Counted from the first letter of the stretch, positions 24,095 to 33,111 are shown. The stretch: 64,000 nt of DNA from an uncultured Lachnospiraceae bacterium (GCA_947246015.1 CAMXQE010000016.1:1-64000); one strand, 5' to 3'. Made by a program: numbers and translations. The notes: a model not told the origin generated them from the letters alone.

Positions 24095-24147
24095 TTTATT
24101 CCCGCGGGCAGCGAGCCGGGTGGCTGCAGCATTTGGCGGCTGCCGCG
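24095..24147 (+). repeat. 53-bp dispersed G+C-rich repeat, copy A
   Basis: A 53-base sequence beginning TTTATTCCCGCGGGCAGC and ending GGCTGCCGCG matches 48 of 53 bases with 32992-33044. It can fold through CGCGG-CAGC/GCTGCCGCG and an inner GCAGC/GCTGC. All five differences are G here and A or T in the other copy. It resembles a palindromic intergenic repeat. Confidence 0.65.
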
Positions 24148-24156
24148 TGGCTTTGA

Positions 24157-24223
24157 TTGATAAAATCCATGGGATGTTTTATAATCAGGTGTATACATTC
24201 ACACGGGAAGACAGATGTGAATG
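24157..24223 (+). promoter_or_regulatory. Promoter and leader hairpin of the GNAT gene
   Basis: TTGATA (24157-24162) and TATAAT (24180-24185) are spaced by 17 bases. Ten bases later CATTCACA (24196-24203) and TGTGAATG (24216-24223) form an 8-bp inverted repeat, either a leader hairpin or an operator. Confidence 0.6.
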
Positions 24224-24249
24224 CATAGAAAGAGAAGGAGGATATCATA

Positions 24250-24699
24250 ATGGACTATATTAGAAAGGCAGTCATACAGGATGTATCCAGATTGGCGGAG
24301 ATACTGGTTTTTACAAAGCGAATGTATTACCGTCCGATTTTTCGCAATGATAAAGTTTCGTTTGGGGAAATCCAGGTTCTGCCGGTCGCACAGGAATTGA
24401 TTGCACATGCGGAAAAGCTGGAAGATATATGGGTATATGACGATGAATTTGTAAAGGGAATGATTCATATAGAAAAGGATTGGATTCGGGAACTGTATGT
24501 GGAATCTTTCTTTCAGGGAAAGGGAATCGGGGCGGCGTTAATGGATTTTGCAGTTCAGACGTTCGATGTCCGTCAGTTATTCGTACTGGAGAAAAATGAA
24601 CGCGCCATCCGGTTTTATCAGCGGCACGGATTTGCCTTGACACAGGAACGCATGTTGGAGGAAGGGACGACAGAGTATATCGTGAAAATGGAACGGTAA
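24250..24699 (+). CDS. GNAT family N-acetyltransferase
   Basis: The 149-residue protein has the GNAT fold: N-terminal 'YIRKAVIQDVSRLAEILVFT', beta strand 'RELYVESFFQGKGIGAALMD' carrying the acetyl-CoA pyrophosphate loop (Q-G-K-G-I-G), and 'LEKNERAIRFYQRHGFALT' with the conserved Y-x-x-x-G-F. It would acetylate an amine with acetyl-CoA in the cytoplasm; the substrate is unknown. ATG at 24250 follows AGAAGGAGG. It precedes the response regulator gene by 51 bases and might share a message. Confidence 0.92.
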   Translation: MDYIRKAVIQDVSRLAEILVFTKRMYYRPIFRNDKVSFGEIQVLPVAQELIAHAEKLEDIWVYDDEFVKGMIHIEKDWIRELYVESFFQGKGIGAALMDFAVQTFDVRQLFVLEKNERAIRFYQRHGFALTQERMLEEGTTEYIVKMER

Positions 24700-24750
24700 A
24701 TTCCAAAGAAGCAGAACAGGGGAGAACATACGGGACGGCCGGAAAGGGGC

Positions 24751-25431
24751 ATGATGATAAAGATGGATATTTACTATGTGGAAGATGATGAGGATATAGC
24801 GCAGGCGGTGAAAGAGTACCTTGCGCCGTGGGGATACAGGGTTTCGGTATTTCCGACGGTTGCCGGTGCAAGGCAGGCTTTGGAGAGCAGGGTTCCCGCA
24901 CTGGTGCTGGTGGACTGGAACATGCCGGACGGAAACGGGGATGCGCTTTGCCGCTGGATTCGCTCATACCGGAGGGAGCTGCCCGTGATTTTTCTTACGG
25001 TTCGTGACGATTCCCGCGATATGGTTTCCGGTTTTCAGGATGGTGCGGATGATTATGTGGTAAAGCCTTTTGAACTGGACGTGCTTCTGTCCCGTATCCG
25101 TGCGCTGCTGCGGAGGACGGGAGATGTGTCCGGACAGTATTTGTCCTGTGACGCCATTTCCCTTGACAGAAACAGGATGCAGGTTTTATACGGGTCGGAA
25201 GAAATCGGTTTAAGCCCTGTGGAATATGAGCTGCTATTGCTTTTGCTGCAGAATAAAGGGAAGACGGTCACAAGGGAAAAGCTGTTGGAAAGGATTTGGG
25301 ACAGGAACGGAAATTATGTCAATGACAATACGCTTACGGTTACAATGAAGCGTCTTCGGGAGAAGCTGCACCAGCCGGTATGTCTGAAAACGGTCAGGAG
25401 TGTGGGCTATCGCATGGAGGATTCGGAGTGA
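24751..25431 (+). CDS. OmpR-family response regulator
   Basis: The product has 226 residues. The receiver has acidic pocket 'YYVEDDEDIAQAV', phospho-acceptor Asp55 in 'LVDWNMPDGNG', and lysine in 'DYVVKPFELDVLLSRI'. A winged-helix DNA-binding domain follows ('LSPVEYELLLLLLQNKGKTV', 'RIWDRNGNYVNDNTLTVTMK', 'VRSVGYRME'). It overlaps the kinase gene by four bases (GTGA) and is followed by an ABC exporter, so it likely controls that exporter in response to envelope stress or a peptide. Confidence 0.94.
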   Translation: MMIKMDIYYVEDDEDIAQAVKEYLAPWGYRVSVFPTVAGARQALESRVPALVLVDWNMPDGNGDALCRWIRSYRRELPVIFLTVRDDSRDMVSGFQDGADDYVVKPFELDVLLSRIRALLRRTGDVSGQYLSCDAISLDRNRMQVLYGSEEIGLSPVEYELLLLLLQNKGKTVTREKLLERIWDRNGNYVNDNTLTVTMKRLREKLHQPVCLKTVRSVGYRMEDSE

Positions 25432-26633
25432 GTGGGAAAAAGAGTAAGATGGTACTGGCAGGGTTTGTCCTTGCGGTAAGCCTGTTTGCGGCTTCTTTTA
25501 CCGCTTTTCTTATGGCAGGATATGAAAAATACGCCAATATCAGGGTTATGGGGGCTGTCTGTGAAAAAATAACCGAAAAGATGCCGGATGCGGAGCCGGT
25601 CATCTTAACAGCGTTGAAGGAGTACCAACAGGGGGAAGGTCTGCCGGAAGGACAGGCGGAAGTATTAAAAAAGGAAAATCTGCTTTTGACATACGGTTAT
25701 CAGCAGGCGGATTTTTTACAACCTGCCGGAAGATACGGCATGAGATTTGCACTGGCAGGTTTTGTAATGGGCGGGGCGCTGTTTTTTGCAGCGCTTTTGG
25801 TTTGGCGCAGAAATGTAAACGGACGTATCAGGAGCCTGACGGATTATCTGGAAAGGGTAAATACCGGAAGCAGGGGCGTGCTTTTTCCCGCCGGAGAGGA
25901 TGAATGTTCCAAATTACAGGATGAAATCTACAAGACCGTGACAGAGCTGCATCAGACAAAGGATGCGGCGCTTGCCGCAAAACATAATTTTGCGGAAAAT
26001 CTTTATAATATTGCACATCAGATGAAAACGCCGCTTACCGCTATTTCTCTTTCTGCACAGATGATGCAGGAGTCCCCGTCCCCTGCGTATCCGGAGCAGA
26101 TACGCAGGCAGCTCGCCCGTCTGACGCACTTAGAAGAGGCGTTGCTGCTGCTGTCCCGCATTGACGCCGGAATTTTGCCGTTGGAAAAGAAAGCAGTGGA
26201 TGTTTTTACGGTTCTTATGCTTGCGGCCGATTATCTGCAGGAATTGTTCCAAAAGGAAAATGTCACCGTGGACATACCGGAGGCGAAAGAAATCCTTATT
26301 AATGCGGATATGGACTGGACGATGGAGGCGGTGATGAACCTTTTGAAAAACTGTATGGAGCATACGCCGTCCGGGGGAACGGTTCACTGCCGGTATGAGG
26401 AGAATCCTCTTTATGTACAGATACGGATATGGGATGAGGGAAGAGGATTTGCAAAAGAAGATATCCCTCATCTTTTTGAGCGGTTTTACAGGGGGCAGAA
26501 TGCAAAAAGCGGCGGTATCGGTATCGGGCTGGCACTTTCCAGGGCAATCATTGAAAACCAGAACGGGACGGTAACGGCACAGAATCTTGCGGAGGGAGGA
26601 GCCTGCTTTGAAATCCGTTTTTACCGTCACTGA
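25428..26633 (+). CDS. Sensor histidine kinase
   Basis: The start is GTG 25428, overlapping the regulator stop, with GGAGG upstream. The 401-residue protein has two membrane helices (about residues 7-27 and 105-128) enclosing an external loop of about 75 residues. The kinase core has the H-box 'NIAHQMKTPLTAISL' with His197, N-box 'NLLKNCMEHTPSGG', and glycine boxes 'DEGRGF' and 'GGIGIGLAL'. It phosphorylates the OmpR-type partner. The H-box variant 'AHQMKTPL' is common in clostridial BceS- and VanS-like kinases. Confidence 0.93.
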   Translation: MSGKKSKMVLAGFVLAVSLFAASFTAFLMAGYEKYANIRVMGAVCEKITEKMPDAEPVILTALKEYQQGEGLPEGQAEVLKKENLLLTYGYQQADFLQPAGRYGMRFALAGFVMGGALFFAALLVWRRNVNGRIRSLTDYLERVNTGSRGVLFPAGEDECSKLQDEIYKTVTELHQTKDAALAAKHNFAENLYNIAHQMKTPLTAISLSAQMMQESPSPAYPEQIRRQLARLTHLEEALLLLSRIDAGILPLEKKAVDVFTVLMLAADYLQELFQKENVTVDIPEAKEILINADMDWTMEAVMNLLKNCMEHTPSGGTVHCRYEENPLYVQIRIWDEGRGFAKEDIPHLFERFYRGQNAKSGGIGIGLALSRAIIENQNGTVTAQNLAEGGACFEIRFYRH

Positions 26634-26709
26634 CTTGTCACTTTACTTTGCTATGATGGAATAGGAGGGAGGAAGAAAGAAATTAAAAATAATAAAAAGG
26701 AGACGGAAA

Positions 26710-27390
26710 ATGGAGATTTTGAAATGCGAAGGGGTAAGGAAGGTGTACGGAGCCGGGGAAAGTCAGGTGGTGGCGTTAAATCATGTGGATTTATCCGTGG
26801 AGAAAGGGGAGTTTGTAGCAATCGTCGGAGCTTCCGGTTCGGGGAAATCCACCTTGCTGCATATTCTCGGAAGCGTGGACCAGCCCACGGCAGGCAGGGT
26901 AATGATAGAGGGGACGGATATTTCCCATCTGAACCGGACGGAAGCAGCAGTTTTCCGGCGCAGGAAGGTGGGGCTGATTTATCAGTTTTATAATCTGATA
27001 CCTACGGTTACAATCCGGAAAAATATACTGATGCCCCTTTTGCTGGACAGGAAAAAGCCCAATCAGGAATATTTGGAACAGATTGTAAATTCTCTGGGGA
27101 TTGCGGACAAGCTGGATTTTTTCCCAAGTCAGTTGTCGGGAGGACAGCAGCAGAGGGCGGCGATTGCACGGGCGTTAATTTACCGTCCGGCGCTTCTGCT
27201 GGCGGATGAGCCTACCGGAAATCTGGACCGGAAGAATTCAGGGGAAATCGTGGATATGCTGAAGCTCTCCAACCGTAATCTGAACCAGACGATACTGTTA
27301 ATTACCCATGATGAAAAGGTAGCGTTGGAAGCAGACCGCATCCTTACCATAGAAGACGGGAAAATTATCAGCGACAGGAAACGGGGGTAG
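26710..27390 (+). CDS. ABC transporter ATP-binding protein (MacB/LolD type)
   Basis: The 226-residue ATPase has Walker A 'GASGSGKST' (residues 40-48), 'VGLIYQFYNLIPTVT' Q-loop, signature 'QLSGGQQQRAAIARAL' and Walker B 'LLADEPTGNLDRKNSGEI', then 'LLITHDEKVALEADRIL'. The sequence is of the MacB/LolD/FtsE class that works with FtsX-type permeases rather than importers. It is separated from its permease gene by five bases and preceded by AAAGGAGA. It likely powers export or removal of lipoproteins or antimicrobial peptides. Confidence 0.95.
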   Translation: MEILKCEGVRKVYGAGESQVVALNHVDLSVEKGEFVAIVGASGSGKSTLLHILGSVDQPTAGRVMIEGTDISHLNRTEAAVFRRRKVGLIYQFYNLIPTVTIRKNILMPLLLDRKKPNQEYLEQIVNSLGIADKLDFFPSQLSGGQQQRAAIARALIYRPALLLADEPTGNLDRKNSGEIVDMLKLSNRNLNQTILLITHDEKVALEADRILTIEDGKIISDRKRG

Positions 27391-27395
27391 GGAAG

Positions 27396-29786
27396 ATGTG
27401 GAAAGATTATACAGCAGATTCTGTCAGAAATAACCGCACCGGAAGCATATCCGTGATGGTAGCGGCTTTTATTGCCGCACTGTTCCTTTCATTTCTCTGC
27501 CATTTGTTTTATGATTTCTGGCTGGATGATATCGAAAGGACAAAGCAGGAGGAGGGAAGCTGGCACGGCAGGCTGACGGGGGAAATCAGTCAGGAGGAAC
27601 TGGAGAAAATCCGTCATTTTGCCAATGTAGAGACGGCGGTGTATGCAGGGGACTTGTCAGAAGACGGACAGCTGGTGGTGGAGATTACTTTTTATGACAA
27701 GCGGACGGTCTGGCAGGATATGGCTTCCATTCGGGATGCTTTGGGTCTTCCGGAGACTGCGGCAGACTATCATTACCAGCTTTTATCCCTGTATTTTGTC
27801 CGCATTCCGGGGGATGAAATGCCAAGGCTTATCATGCCGGCCTATCTGGCAATCGTGGCGATTGTGTGCATGTCGCTGATTCTGGTCATTCATAATTCCT
27901 TTGCCGTATCCATGAACCGCAGGATTCACCAGTTTGGAATCCTTTCGGGTATCGGCGCCACGCCGCGTCAGATTCGGGTTTGTCTGGTGCAGGAAGCCGC
28001 CATGCTGACTTTGATACCAGTTGTGTCCGGGATTTTGTTTGGAACCTTCTTAAGTTTCGGTACGGTACGGGCGATGGGCGCCATGGCGGAGAATCTGGCA
28101 GGAGGACGGAGGGCGGACTTTCACCTGTCCCCGGCAGTTCTGTTACTGGTGCTTCTGCTATCTGTTTTCACCGTGCTTTTTTCTGCATGGCTTCCGGCAC
28201 GGAAGTTAAGCAGACTGACACCCCTGGAAGCTGTCCGCGGAACGGGAGAGGCGGAATTGGGGAAAAAAACAGGGGGGTTGTTAAGAAAGCATTCTCCCAT
28301 ATTGTCCATGCTGTTCGGAGCCGAGGGGGAACTGGCAGGAAATGCGCTGCGGGCGCAGAAAAAAGCCCTCCGTACCACTTCACTGTCACTGACGCTTGCA
28401 TTTCTTGGGTTTATGCTGATGCAGTGCTTTTTTACACTTTCCGGAATCAGTACAAACCATACTTATTTTGAGAGGTATCAGGACACATGGGATGTGATGG
28501 TGACGGTGAAGAATACGGGAATCGGGGAGCTGGAATGGGAATCGGAGGCATGGAATAGGAAGAAAGAGGGGAACGGGCAGGAGATTCCGGAGGTGCGAAG
28601 CTGTATGGTATATCAGAAGGCAGAGGCATATGCGGTGATTCCAAAAAAAGGGCAGAGTCCGGAACTGTTGGCACTGGGCGGTTTAGGAACGGCGGCGGGT
28701 GCTTCCGTAACGGAAGAGGAGGACTCTTTTTTGGTAAAAGCCGCCCTTGTCATTATGGAAGACGAGAGTTTTACGGAGTACTGCGGGCAGACAGGTATAA
28801 CGCCGAAAGTGGACGGAGCGGTGCTGGTGAACCGTATCTGGGACAGCATAAACAGCAATTTCCGTTACCCGCAGGATATTCCTTACGTGGCGGAAAACGG
28901 GAATCCGGTGACACTGCAGGGAATCGGAACGGACGGAGGGCAGGCGGAGCTTCCGGTGCTGGCTTATACGACGGAGTATCCCGTTTTGCGGGAGGAATAT
29001 GAGCATTATGCGTTAGTGAATATTGTTCCGTTTTCTTTGTGGAAAGAGATAGAAGGGAAGACAGGAGGCTGCGGAAAGGATACTTATATCCGGCTGCTTG
29101 CCGGAGAGGGTGCAGGTTTGGAGGAACTGAAAGCACTGGAAGAATATGCGGTGCAGCAGATTCGTATGGGAGCCGGAACAGAAACCGGAACAGAAACCGG
29201 AACAGAAGCCGGAACAGAAACCGGAACAGAAACCGGAATAGAAGCTGGAACAGAAGTTGGAATAGAAGCTGGAACAGAAGCTGGAATAAAAGCCGGAGTG
29301 GGAACCGGAATGAAAATGGAAATCGAAAGCGAAAACCGGATACAGGAGAAGATAGACAACGATGAGATGATACGGGGGTATGAGCTGGTTTTGGGAGCGT
29401 TTTGCATTTTACTTGCTTTTATTGGGATTGTCCATGTATTTTCCAATACGCTTGGATTCCTGCACCAGCGGAAACGGGAATTTGCCAGATATCTGTCCAT
29501 AGGCTTAACGCCGGAGGGAATGCGGAAAATATTTGTGATAGAAGCGGCGGTAATCGTAGGGCGTCCTGTGCTTGTTTCACTGGTGTTTACAGTAATTGCT
29601 GCGGGATGTATGATAGCGGCAAGTTATTTAGACCCTGCGGAATTTCTGGCAGAGGCTCCGGTTGTCCCGGTGTTTGCGTTTATTCTGGCTGTGTCCGGCT
29701 TCGTTGCGCTGGCTTATTATCTGGGCGGACGGAAGGTGATACAGTGCAGTCTGGCGGAGACTTTGCGGGATGATACGATGTTATAG
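27396..29786 (+). CDS. FtsX-type ABC transporter permease with tetrapeptide repeats
   Basis: The 796-residue membrane protein has an N-terminal helix, a first external loop, three helices around residues 145-270 ('SVFTVLFSAWLPARKLSRLT'), another helix near 325-350, a large external domain and three final helices. 'LTPLEAVRGTGEAEL' is a typical FtsX/MacB coupling segment. The external domain near residues 594-637 carries eleven four-residue repeats of the type G-T-E-T/A, encoded by 12-bp units (29175-29306). With the ATPase and two-component system it resembles a Bce-like detoxification module, but lacks the ten-helix BceB count, so the label stays general. Confidence 0.9.
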   Translation: MWKDYTADSVRNNRTGSISVMVAAFIAALFLSFLCHLFYDFWLDDIERTKQEEGSWHGRLTGEISQEELEKIRHFANVETAVYAGDLSEDGQLVVEITFYDKRTVWQDMASIRDALGLPETAADYHYQLLSLYFVRIPGDEMPRLIMPAYLAIVAIVCMSLILVIHNSFAVSMNRRIHQFGILSGIGATPRQIRVCLVQEAAMLTLIPVVSGILFGTFLSFGTVRAMGAMAENLAGGRRADFHLSPAVLLLVLLLSVFTVLFSAWLPARKLSRLTPLEAVRGTGEAELGKKTGGLLRKHSPILSMLFGAEGELAGNALRAQKKALRTTSLSLTLAFLGFMLMQCFFTLSGISTNHTYFERYQDTWDVMVTVKNTGIGELEWESEAWNRKKEGNGQEIPEVRSCMVYQKAEAYAVIPKKGQSPELLALGGLGTAAGASVTEEEDSFLVKAALVIMEDESFTEYCGQTGITPKVDGAVLVNRIWDSINSNFRYPQDIPYVAENGNPVTLQGIGTDGGQAELPVLAYTTEYPVLREEYEHYALVNIVPFSLWKEIEGKTGGCGKDTYIRLLAGEGAGLEELKALEEYAVQQIRMGAGTETGTETGTEAGTETGTETGIEAGTEVGIEAGTEAGIKAGVGTGMKMEIESENRIQEKIDNDEMIRGYELVLGAFCILLAFIGIVHVFSNTLGFLHQRKREFARYLSIGLTPEGMRKIFVIEAAVIVGRPVLVSLVFTVIAAGCMIAASYLDPAEFLAEAPVVPVFAFILAVSGFVALAYYLGGRKVIQCSLAETLRDDTML
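29175..29306 (+). repeat. 12-bp tandem repeat inside the permease gene
   Basis: Eleven in-frame units of the form GGAACAGAAACC encode a run of G-T-E-T, G-T-E-A, G-I-E-A and similar quartets. The first units are nearly identical and the last three diverge. Copy number could vary by slippage without breaking the frame. Confidence 0.9.
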
Positions 29787-29891
29787 GAGAGGAACATGCA
29801 CTGCGGAGGGTGGGAAAAGAAATTTTCGGACTTCCGCCCGCCGTGGTTTGTCCCTTTTTACATATTGATATTTGCCATTTTCTTATGTAAG

Positions 29892-30461
29892 TTATGATAG
29901 ATAAAATATAAATCCGGCTATGCCGCTTAGTAATATGATTATAATTGGATTGGTTTTCCTCTTGCGTAATAACAATAACATACAGAAAAAGATAAATAGT
30001 GCAGTCCGATTAAGTGTTGTAAATAATGTTCCCGCTTCGAAAGTTTTATTTCCATATAGAGCAATTAATATAATGGTAAATGCTGCTGAAATAATTAGTC
30101 CTAAGGAAGCTGATTTAAGTCCGTTTAATACCTCTAATACATAAGCAGAGTTTTGGTGCGTCTGGAAAAAGTTATATAAAAACAGCGATATAACCACACC
30201 GCAGAATATACAGCCAAGTGTTGCTGCAATTGCTCCGGGAATCCCCCCGATTTGCAGTCCGACAAAAGTTGATGTATTAACAGCCAAAGGTCCCGGTGTC
30301 ATTTGTGAAATAGTAATGATATCCGTAAATGCTTTGCCGCTAATCCAACCTGTATTTTCCACAACCTGCTCCTGGATTAATGGTATAATGGCATAACCAC
30401 CGCCAATACTTAATAAGCCGATTTTAAAAAAAATGAAGAATAGACGCCATATGTTATTCAT
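29892..30461 (-). CDS. Chromate transporter-type protein, second half
   Basis: ATG at 30461 is taken (AAAGGAG upstream); the longer frame is rejected. The 189-residue membrane protein shows the CHR signature 'FKIGLLSIGGGYAIIPLIQ', 'ITISQMTPGPLAVNTSTFVG' and 'GAIAATLGCIFCGVVISL'. Short CHR proteins work in pairs to form a full ChrA-like carrier that exports chromate or moves a related anion. It overlaps its partner gene by eight bases, which implies translational coupling. Confidence 0.92.
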   Translation of the reverse strand: MNNIWRLFFIFFKIGLLSIGGGYAIIPLIQEQVVENTGWISGKAFTDIITISQMTPGPLAVNTSTFVGLQIGGIPGAIAATLGCIFCGVVISLFLYNFFQTHQNSAYVLEVLNGLKSASLGLIISAAFTIILIALYGNKTFEAGTLFTTLNRTALFIFFCMLLLLRKRKTNPIIIILLSGIAGFIFYLS

Positions 30462-31020
30462 TTTTGGTTCTCCTTTTAAAAAATATCTGTGCAATGCACA
30501 AAAGGCAGCAGACAACCAATATCACAGCCACATTTATACCTAATATAAAATTTGCCATAAAAGAGATTGGTATCATGGCTGATAAAAGCAAAGAATGTTT
30601 TTTCAATATCATCGAGCACATATCCATAATTATATCAACCATCAGAGCAGCGACACCTGCTTCCATTCCTTTTAGAATTGCAGCAACAATTGTATTAGAG
30701 ATAAATACCGTATAAAATGCCGATATAAAGCCCAGGATTATAAGCGGCGGAAGGATAGCGGCAATACAGCTTATAAAAACTCCCGGAATGCCGGCAACCC
30801 GGTATCCTGCCAGCGCGGACAAATTGATTGCAATAGCTCCGGGTGTTGATTGTGCCACGGCAGCCATATTGATTAAATCTTCCTCTGAAAAATGCTGCTT
30901 CTTTTCAACAAAATAGCGGCGGACCATAGGAACAACTACATAGCCGCCGCCAAAAGTGAATGCACTGATAAATAAATTTATAGCAAAAAGCCAAAAATAG
31001 ATTCTTTTACTTTTCCTCAT
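30454..31020 (-). CDS. Chromate transporter-type protein, first half
   Basis: The 188-residue partner has 'FISAFTFGGGYVVVPMVRRY', 'MAAVAQSTPGAIAINLSALA' and 'GVFISCIAAILPPLIILGF', again the CHR domain with five to six helices. ATG at 31020 follows AAAGGAGC. The two genes form an operon read to the left from the promoter at 31053-31081. In gut anaerobes the physiological anion is uncertain, so chromate export is a family label rather than a demonstrated role. No LysR or ChrB-like regulator is adjacent. Confidence 0.92.
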   Translation of the reverse strand: MRKSKRIYFWLFAINLFISAFTFGGGYVVVPMVRRYFVEKKQHFSEEDLINMAAVAQSTPGAIAINLSALAGYRVAGIPGVFISCIAAILPPLIILGFISAFYTVFISNTIVAAILKGMEAGVAALMVDIIMDMCSMILKKHSLLLSAMIPISFMANFILGINVAVILVVCCLLCIAQIFFKRRTKNE

Positions 31021-31052
31021 TTTTATAACCGTGCTCCTTTCTCATTTCCACC

Positions 31053-31081
31053 ATTATATCCCCTGTTGTGAAATCTGTAAA
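31053..31081 (-). promoter_or_regulatory. Promoter of the chromate transporter pair
   Basis: On the minus strand TTTACA (31081-31076) and TATAAT (31058-31053) are spaced by 17 bases, 33 bases before the first CHR gene. Confidence 0.65.
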
Positions 31082-31397
31082 ATGTTATAATTTTATTAAA
31101 TCCATTACTTTTATTCATGCCAAAGGAGATATACGCTGTGGTATTTCCTTTTTAGAAGTTTAGAAGAATCACGCAGTATCTTAACAGCTTGCAGAGACTC
31201 AGGTTTTTCCGCCTGATTTTTCTTTTCCCAAAAACTCATAGGATTTTTAATGGTTTTGACTAAGACGCTGTTTTGCGGTATGCTTATAATGATAAAGGAA
31301 TATAGGTCGTCTCCGTTTTTCTGGTGCTTTATAAACCGGAAACAGGAGAGGTTCTGTAAAATGTGTCTGATACAGACAATAGGGGGGTTATAAAACA
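31082..31397. other. Intergenic region without a convincing gene
   Basis: A minus-strand frame (31111-31398) of 95 codons is open, but it starts opposite the lipoprotein ribosome binding site and shows no strong one of its own. A TATAAT at 31285-31290 could serve the lipoprotein gene, although no -35 box is placed well. Nothing else was identified. Confidence 0.4.
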
Positions 31398-32690
31398 ATG
31401 CCGGGACCAGATTTTAAGTTAAAGAATTTAAAGAATTTAAAGGATTTAAAAAAGAAAACCGCATACATTTTCATGCTTCTGATGGTATGGATGCTTGCGG
31501 CATGTGGGGACAGGCAGGAGACGCAGGCCGGGCAGGATACAGGGGAAATGTCTCAGGTGATTTCTACAGGAGGCCAGTTGATTGGCGATGCGGAATCCAT
31601 AGCGGACACGCCGCCGTCTTCCGGAACCGGGATGGAAAAGGACGCTGGCGGCGACAGGGAAACTATGGAAAGCGGTACAGAGAAAGCCGCGCAGGAGGAT
31701 GAGTGGAAGAAAATGTTTGGTGAAAACTGTATCAGCAGCCAGACATTTGAGGTGGAACTGAGCGAGTATGACGGGAAGGTTTATTTTGTCCCGTTTGCGC
31801 CTTCGGAGGAAAAGCCGGATTTTTATATGCAGATGATACAGGACGGGAAAGTCCTTACGGAGATTCGTGCTTATGTGCCGGAGGCACTGGAAACAGAGGA
31901 ATTTGTCAGTCTGGATGCGGTGTCCTTTTATGATGTAAACTATGACGGCAATACGGATATCGTGTTGGTTGAAACATATGGGGATACAGGTTTTGCGGTG
32001 GTATATGACGGTTTTGAAAAAAGGGAAGAGGAGGATACGGGGAATTTCTATCCTGATTCTTATCTGTCGGAAGCCATATCGGAGCAGGCGGACCCGCTGA
32101 CGGTTTCCGGCATCCGCAATCTTACGGGCTGGAAGAAAAACGGGGAATTTAAGGACTATGGGGAAGCGTATGAGGCTGTCAGCAGGCTGTGTGAACTTTC
32201 TTATGGCGGGGAGACACTGGATTATGATTTGATTTATGTGGATGAAGACGGGATTCCGGAACTGGTGGCCGGAAAGAATGGCTATTGGTTAAGTCTGTAT
32301 ACATATCACGACGGTACCGTGTATACGCTGATGGACTGGTGGGGATATGGCGCGATGGGGAATGCGGGCTATGAATATGTTCCAAAGGCCAACAGCATGA
32401 GGAATTATAATACGGACCTGGCTGGCGCCATCCTGCATACATCATATATGTGGGTGGATGAACAGTACGCTTTGGACTGGGTGACCATAACGACCTATAA
32501 TTTTGACGACGTAAATGAAAACGGTATGGTAGATGAAAAGGAAGAGGAATCGATGGGAAAGTATAGCGTAAGCTATGTGGATGGCGTGGAAATTACCGAT
32601 GAGCAATATCAGGCTTATGATAAGGGCGCGTATGAATATATCAGGGGGACTATGGGAGTGGAGGAATTGAGGGAGGCTTTGCGGAAATGA
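31398..32690 (+). CDS. Lipoprotein with EF-hand-like Asp/Asn loops, unknown function
   Basis: The 430-residue product has a lysine- and leucine-rich start containing a 9-bp repeat (L-K-N, L-K-N, L-K-D), a hydrophobic helix and the lipobox 'MLAACGD' with Cys36. A low-complexity linker follows to about residue 95. The body has 'DVNYDGNTDIVLVETYGD', and 'DDVNENGMVDEKEEES' near 375, both Ca-binding-loop-like as in VCBS or dockerin-type turns. It should sit outside the membrane, attached by lipid. The ribosome binding site is GGGGGG. No specific family is recognised. Confidence 0.8.
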   Translation: MPGPDFKLKNLKNLKDLKKKTAYIFMLLMVWMLAACGDRQETQAGQDTGEMSQVISTGGQLIGDAESIADTPPSSGTGMEKDAGGDRETMESGTEKAAQEDEWKKMFGENCISSQTFEVELSEYDGKVYFVPFAPSEEKPDFYMQMIQDGKVLTEIRAYVPEALETEEFVSLDAVSFYDVNYDGNTDIVLVETYGDTGFAVVYDGFEKREEEDTGNFYPDSYLSEAISEQADPLTVSGIRNLTGWKKNGEFKDYGEAYEAVSRLCELSYGGETLDYDLIYVDEDGIPELVAGKNGYWLSLYTYHDGTVYTLMDWWGYGAMGNAGYEYVPKANSMRNYNTDLAGAILHTSYMWVDEQYALDWVTITTYNFDDVNENGMVDEKEEESMGKYSVSYVDGVEITDEQYQAYDKGAYEYIRGTMGVEELREALRK

Positions 32691-32772
32691 AAATAGTTCC
32701 TGACATTTTACTTCGGTGTCCTGCTATTTGGGAATTTCTAAGTTTTTGTTTTAGGAAAACTCCTGAATGTTG

Positions 32773-32800
32773 TTGCATTTCTGTTTCATGGTGTTATAAT
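32773..32800 (+). promoter_or_regulatory. tRNA promoter
   Basis: TTGCAT (32773-32778) and TATAAT (32795-32800) are spaced by 16 bases, nine bases before the mature tRNA 5' end. Confidence 0.75.
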
Positions 32801-32809
32801 AAGAAGCAG

Positions 32810-32883
32810 GGAAGCATAGCTCAGCCGGGATGAGCGTTCGCCTCACACGCGAGAGGTCATGGGTTCGAGCCCCATTGCTTCCA
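32810..32883 (+). tRNA. tRNA-Val (anticodon CAC)
   Basis: The cloverleaf is complete. The acceptor stem is GGAAGCA with TGCTTCC, discriminator A32883. The D-stem is GCTC/GAGC. The anticodon stem is TTCGC/GCGAG with one U-G pair and loop CTCACAC, anticodon CAC at 32844-32846. The T-stem is ATGGG/CCCAT with loop TTCGAGC. CCA is not encoded (next bases TCA). CAC reads GUG, so valine. Confidence 0.95.
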
Positions 32884-32945
32884 TCAAACATTCTGTATCT
32901 TGTCCTGCAGAAAAATTTGATAAATGACTGGATGTTAAAGAGAGA

Positions 32946-32976
32946 AAATCCGTGAGCACCGAAGTGCCACGGATTT
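32946..32976. terminator. Perfect hairpin downstream of the tRNA
   Basis: AAATCCGTG/CACGGATTT encloses a second stem GCAC-CGAA-GTGC. Total stem is 13 bp with a single bulge. The U-run is weak on the plus strand; on the minus strand TTTTCTCTCTTT follows. It may stop tRNA read-through or minus-strand transcripts. Confidence 0.5.
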
Positions 32977-32991
32977 CTGCGTTAGTGTCAT

Positions 32992-33044
32992 TTTATTCCC
33001 GCGGGCAACGAGCCGGTTGTCTGCAACATTTGGCGACTGCCGCG
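32992..33044 (+). repeat. 53-bp dispersed G+C-rich repeat, copy B
   Basis: This copy begins TTTATTCCCGCGGGCAAC and ends GACTGCCGCG. It differs from copy A (24095-24147) at five of 53 bases, which weakens the inner stem. Both copies are in the same orientation and in intergenic DNA. Confidence 0.65.
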
Positions 33045-33111
33045 AGGGTCACATCCCTGGTTATTAATATTTCAGTACTAACGCCTGGAGCGTGTTTGAA
33101 ATCATACTTTT

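Noticed and set aside
31111..31398. Minus-strand frame of 95 codons before the chromate genes
   Set aside because: It starts opposite the lipoprotein ribosome binding site and lacks its own; its tail looks plausible but no family is recognised.
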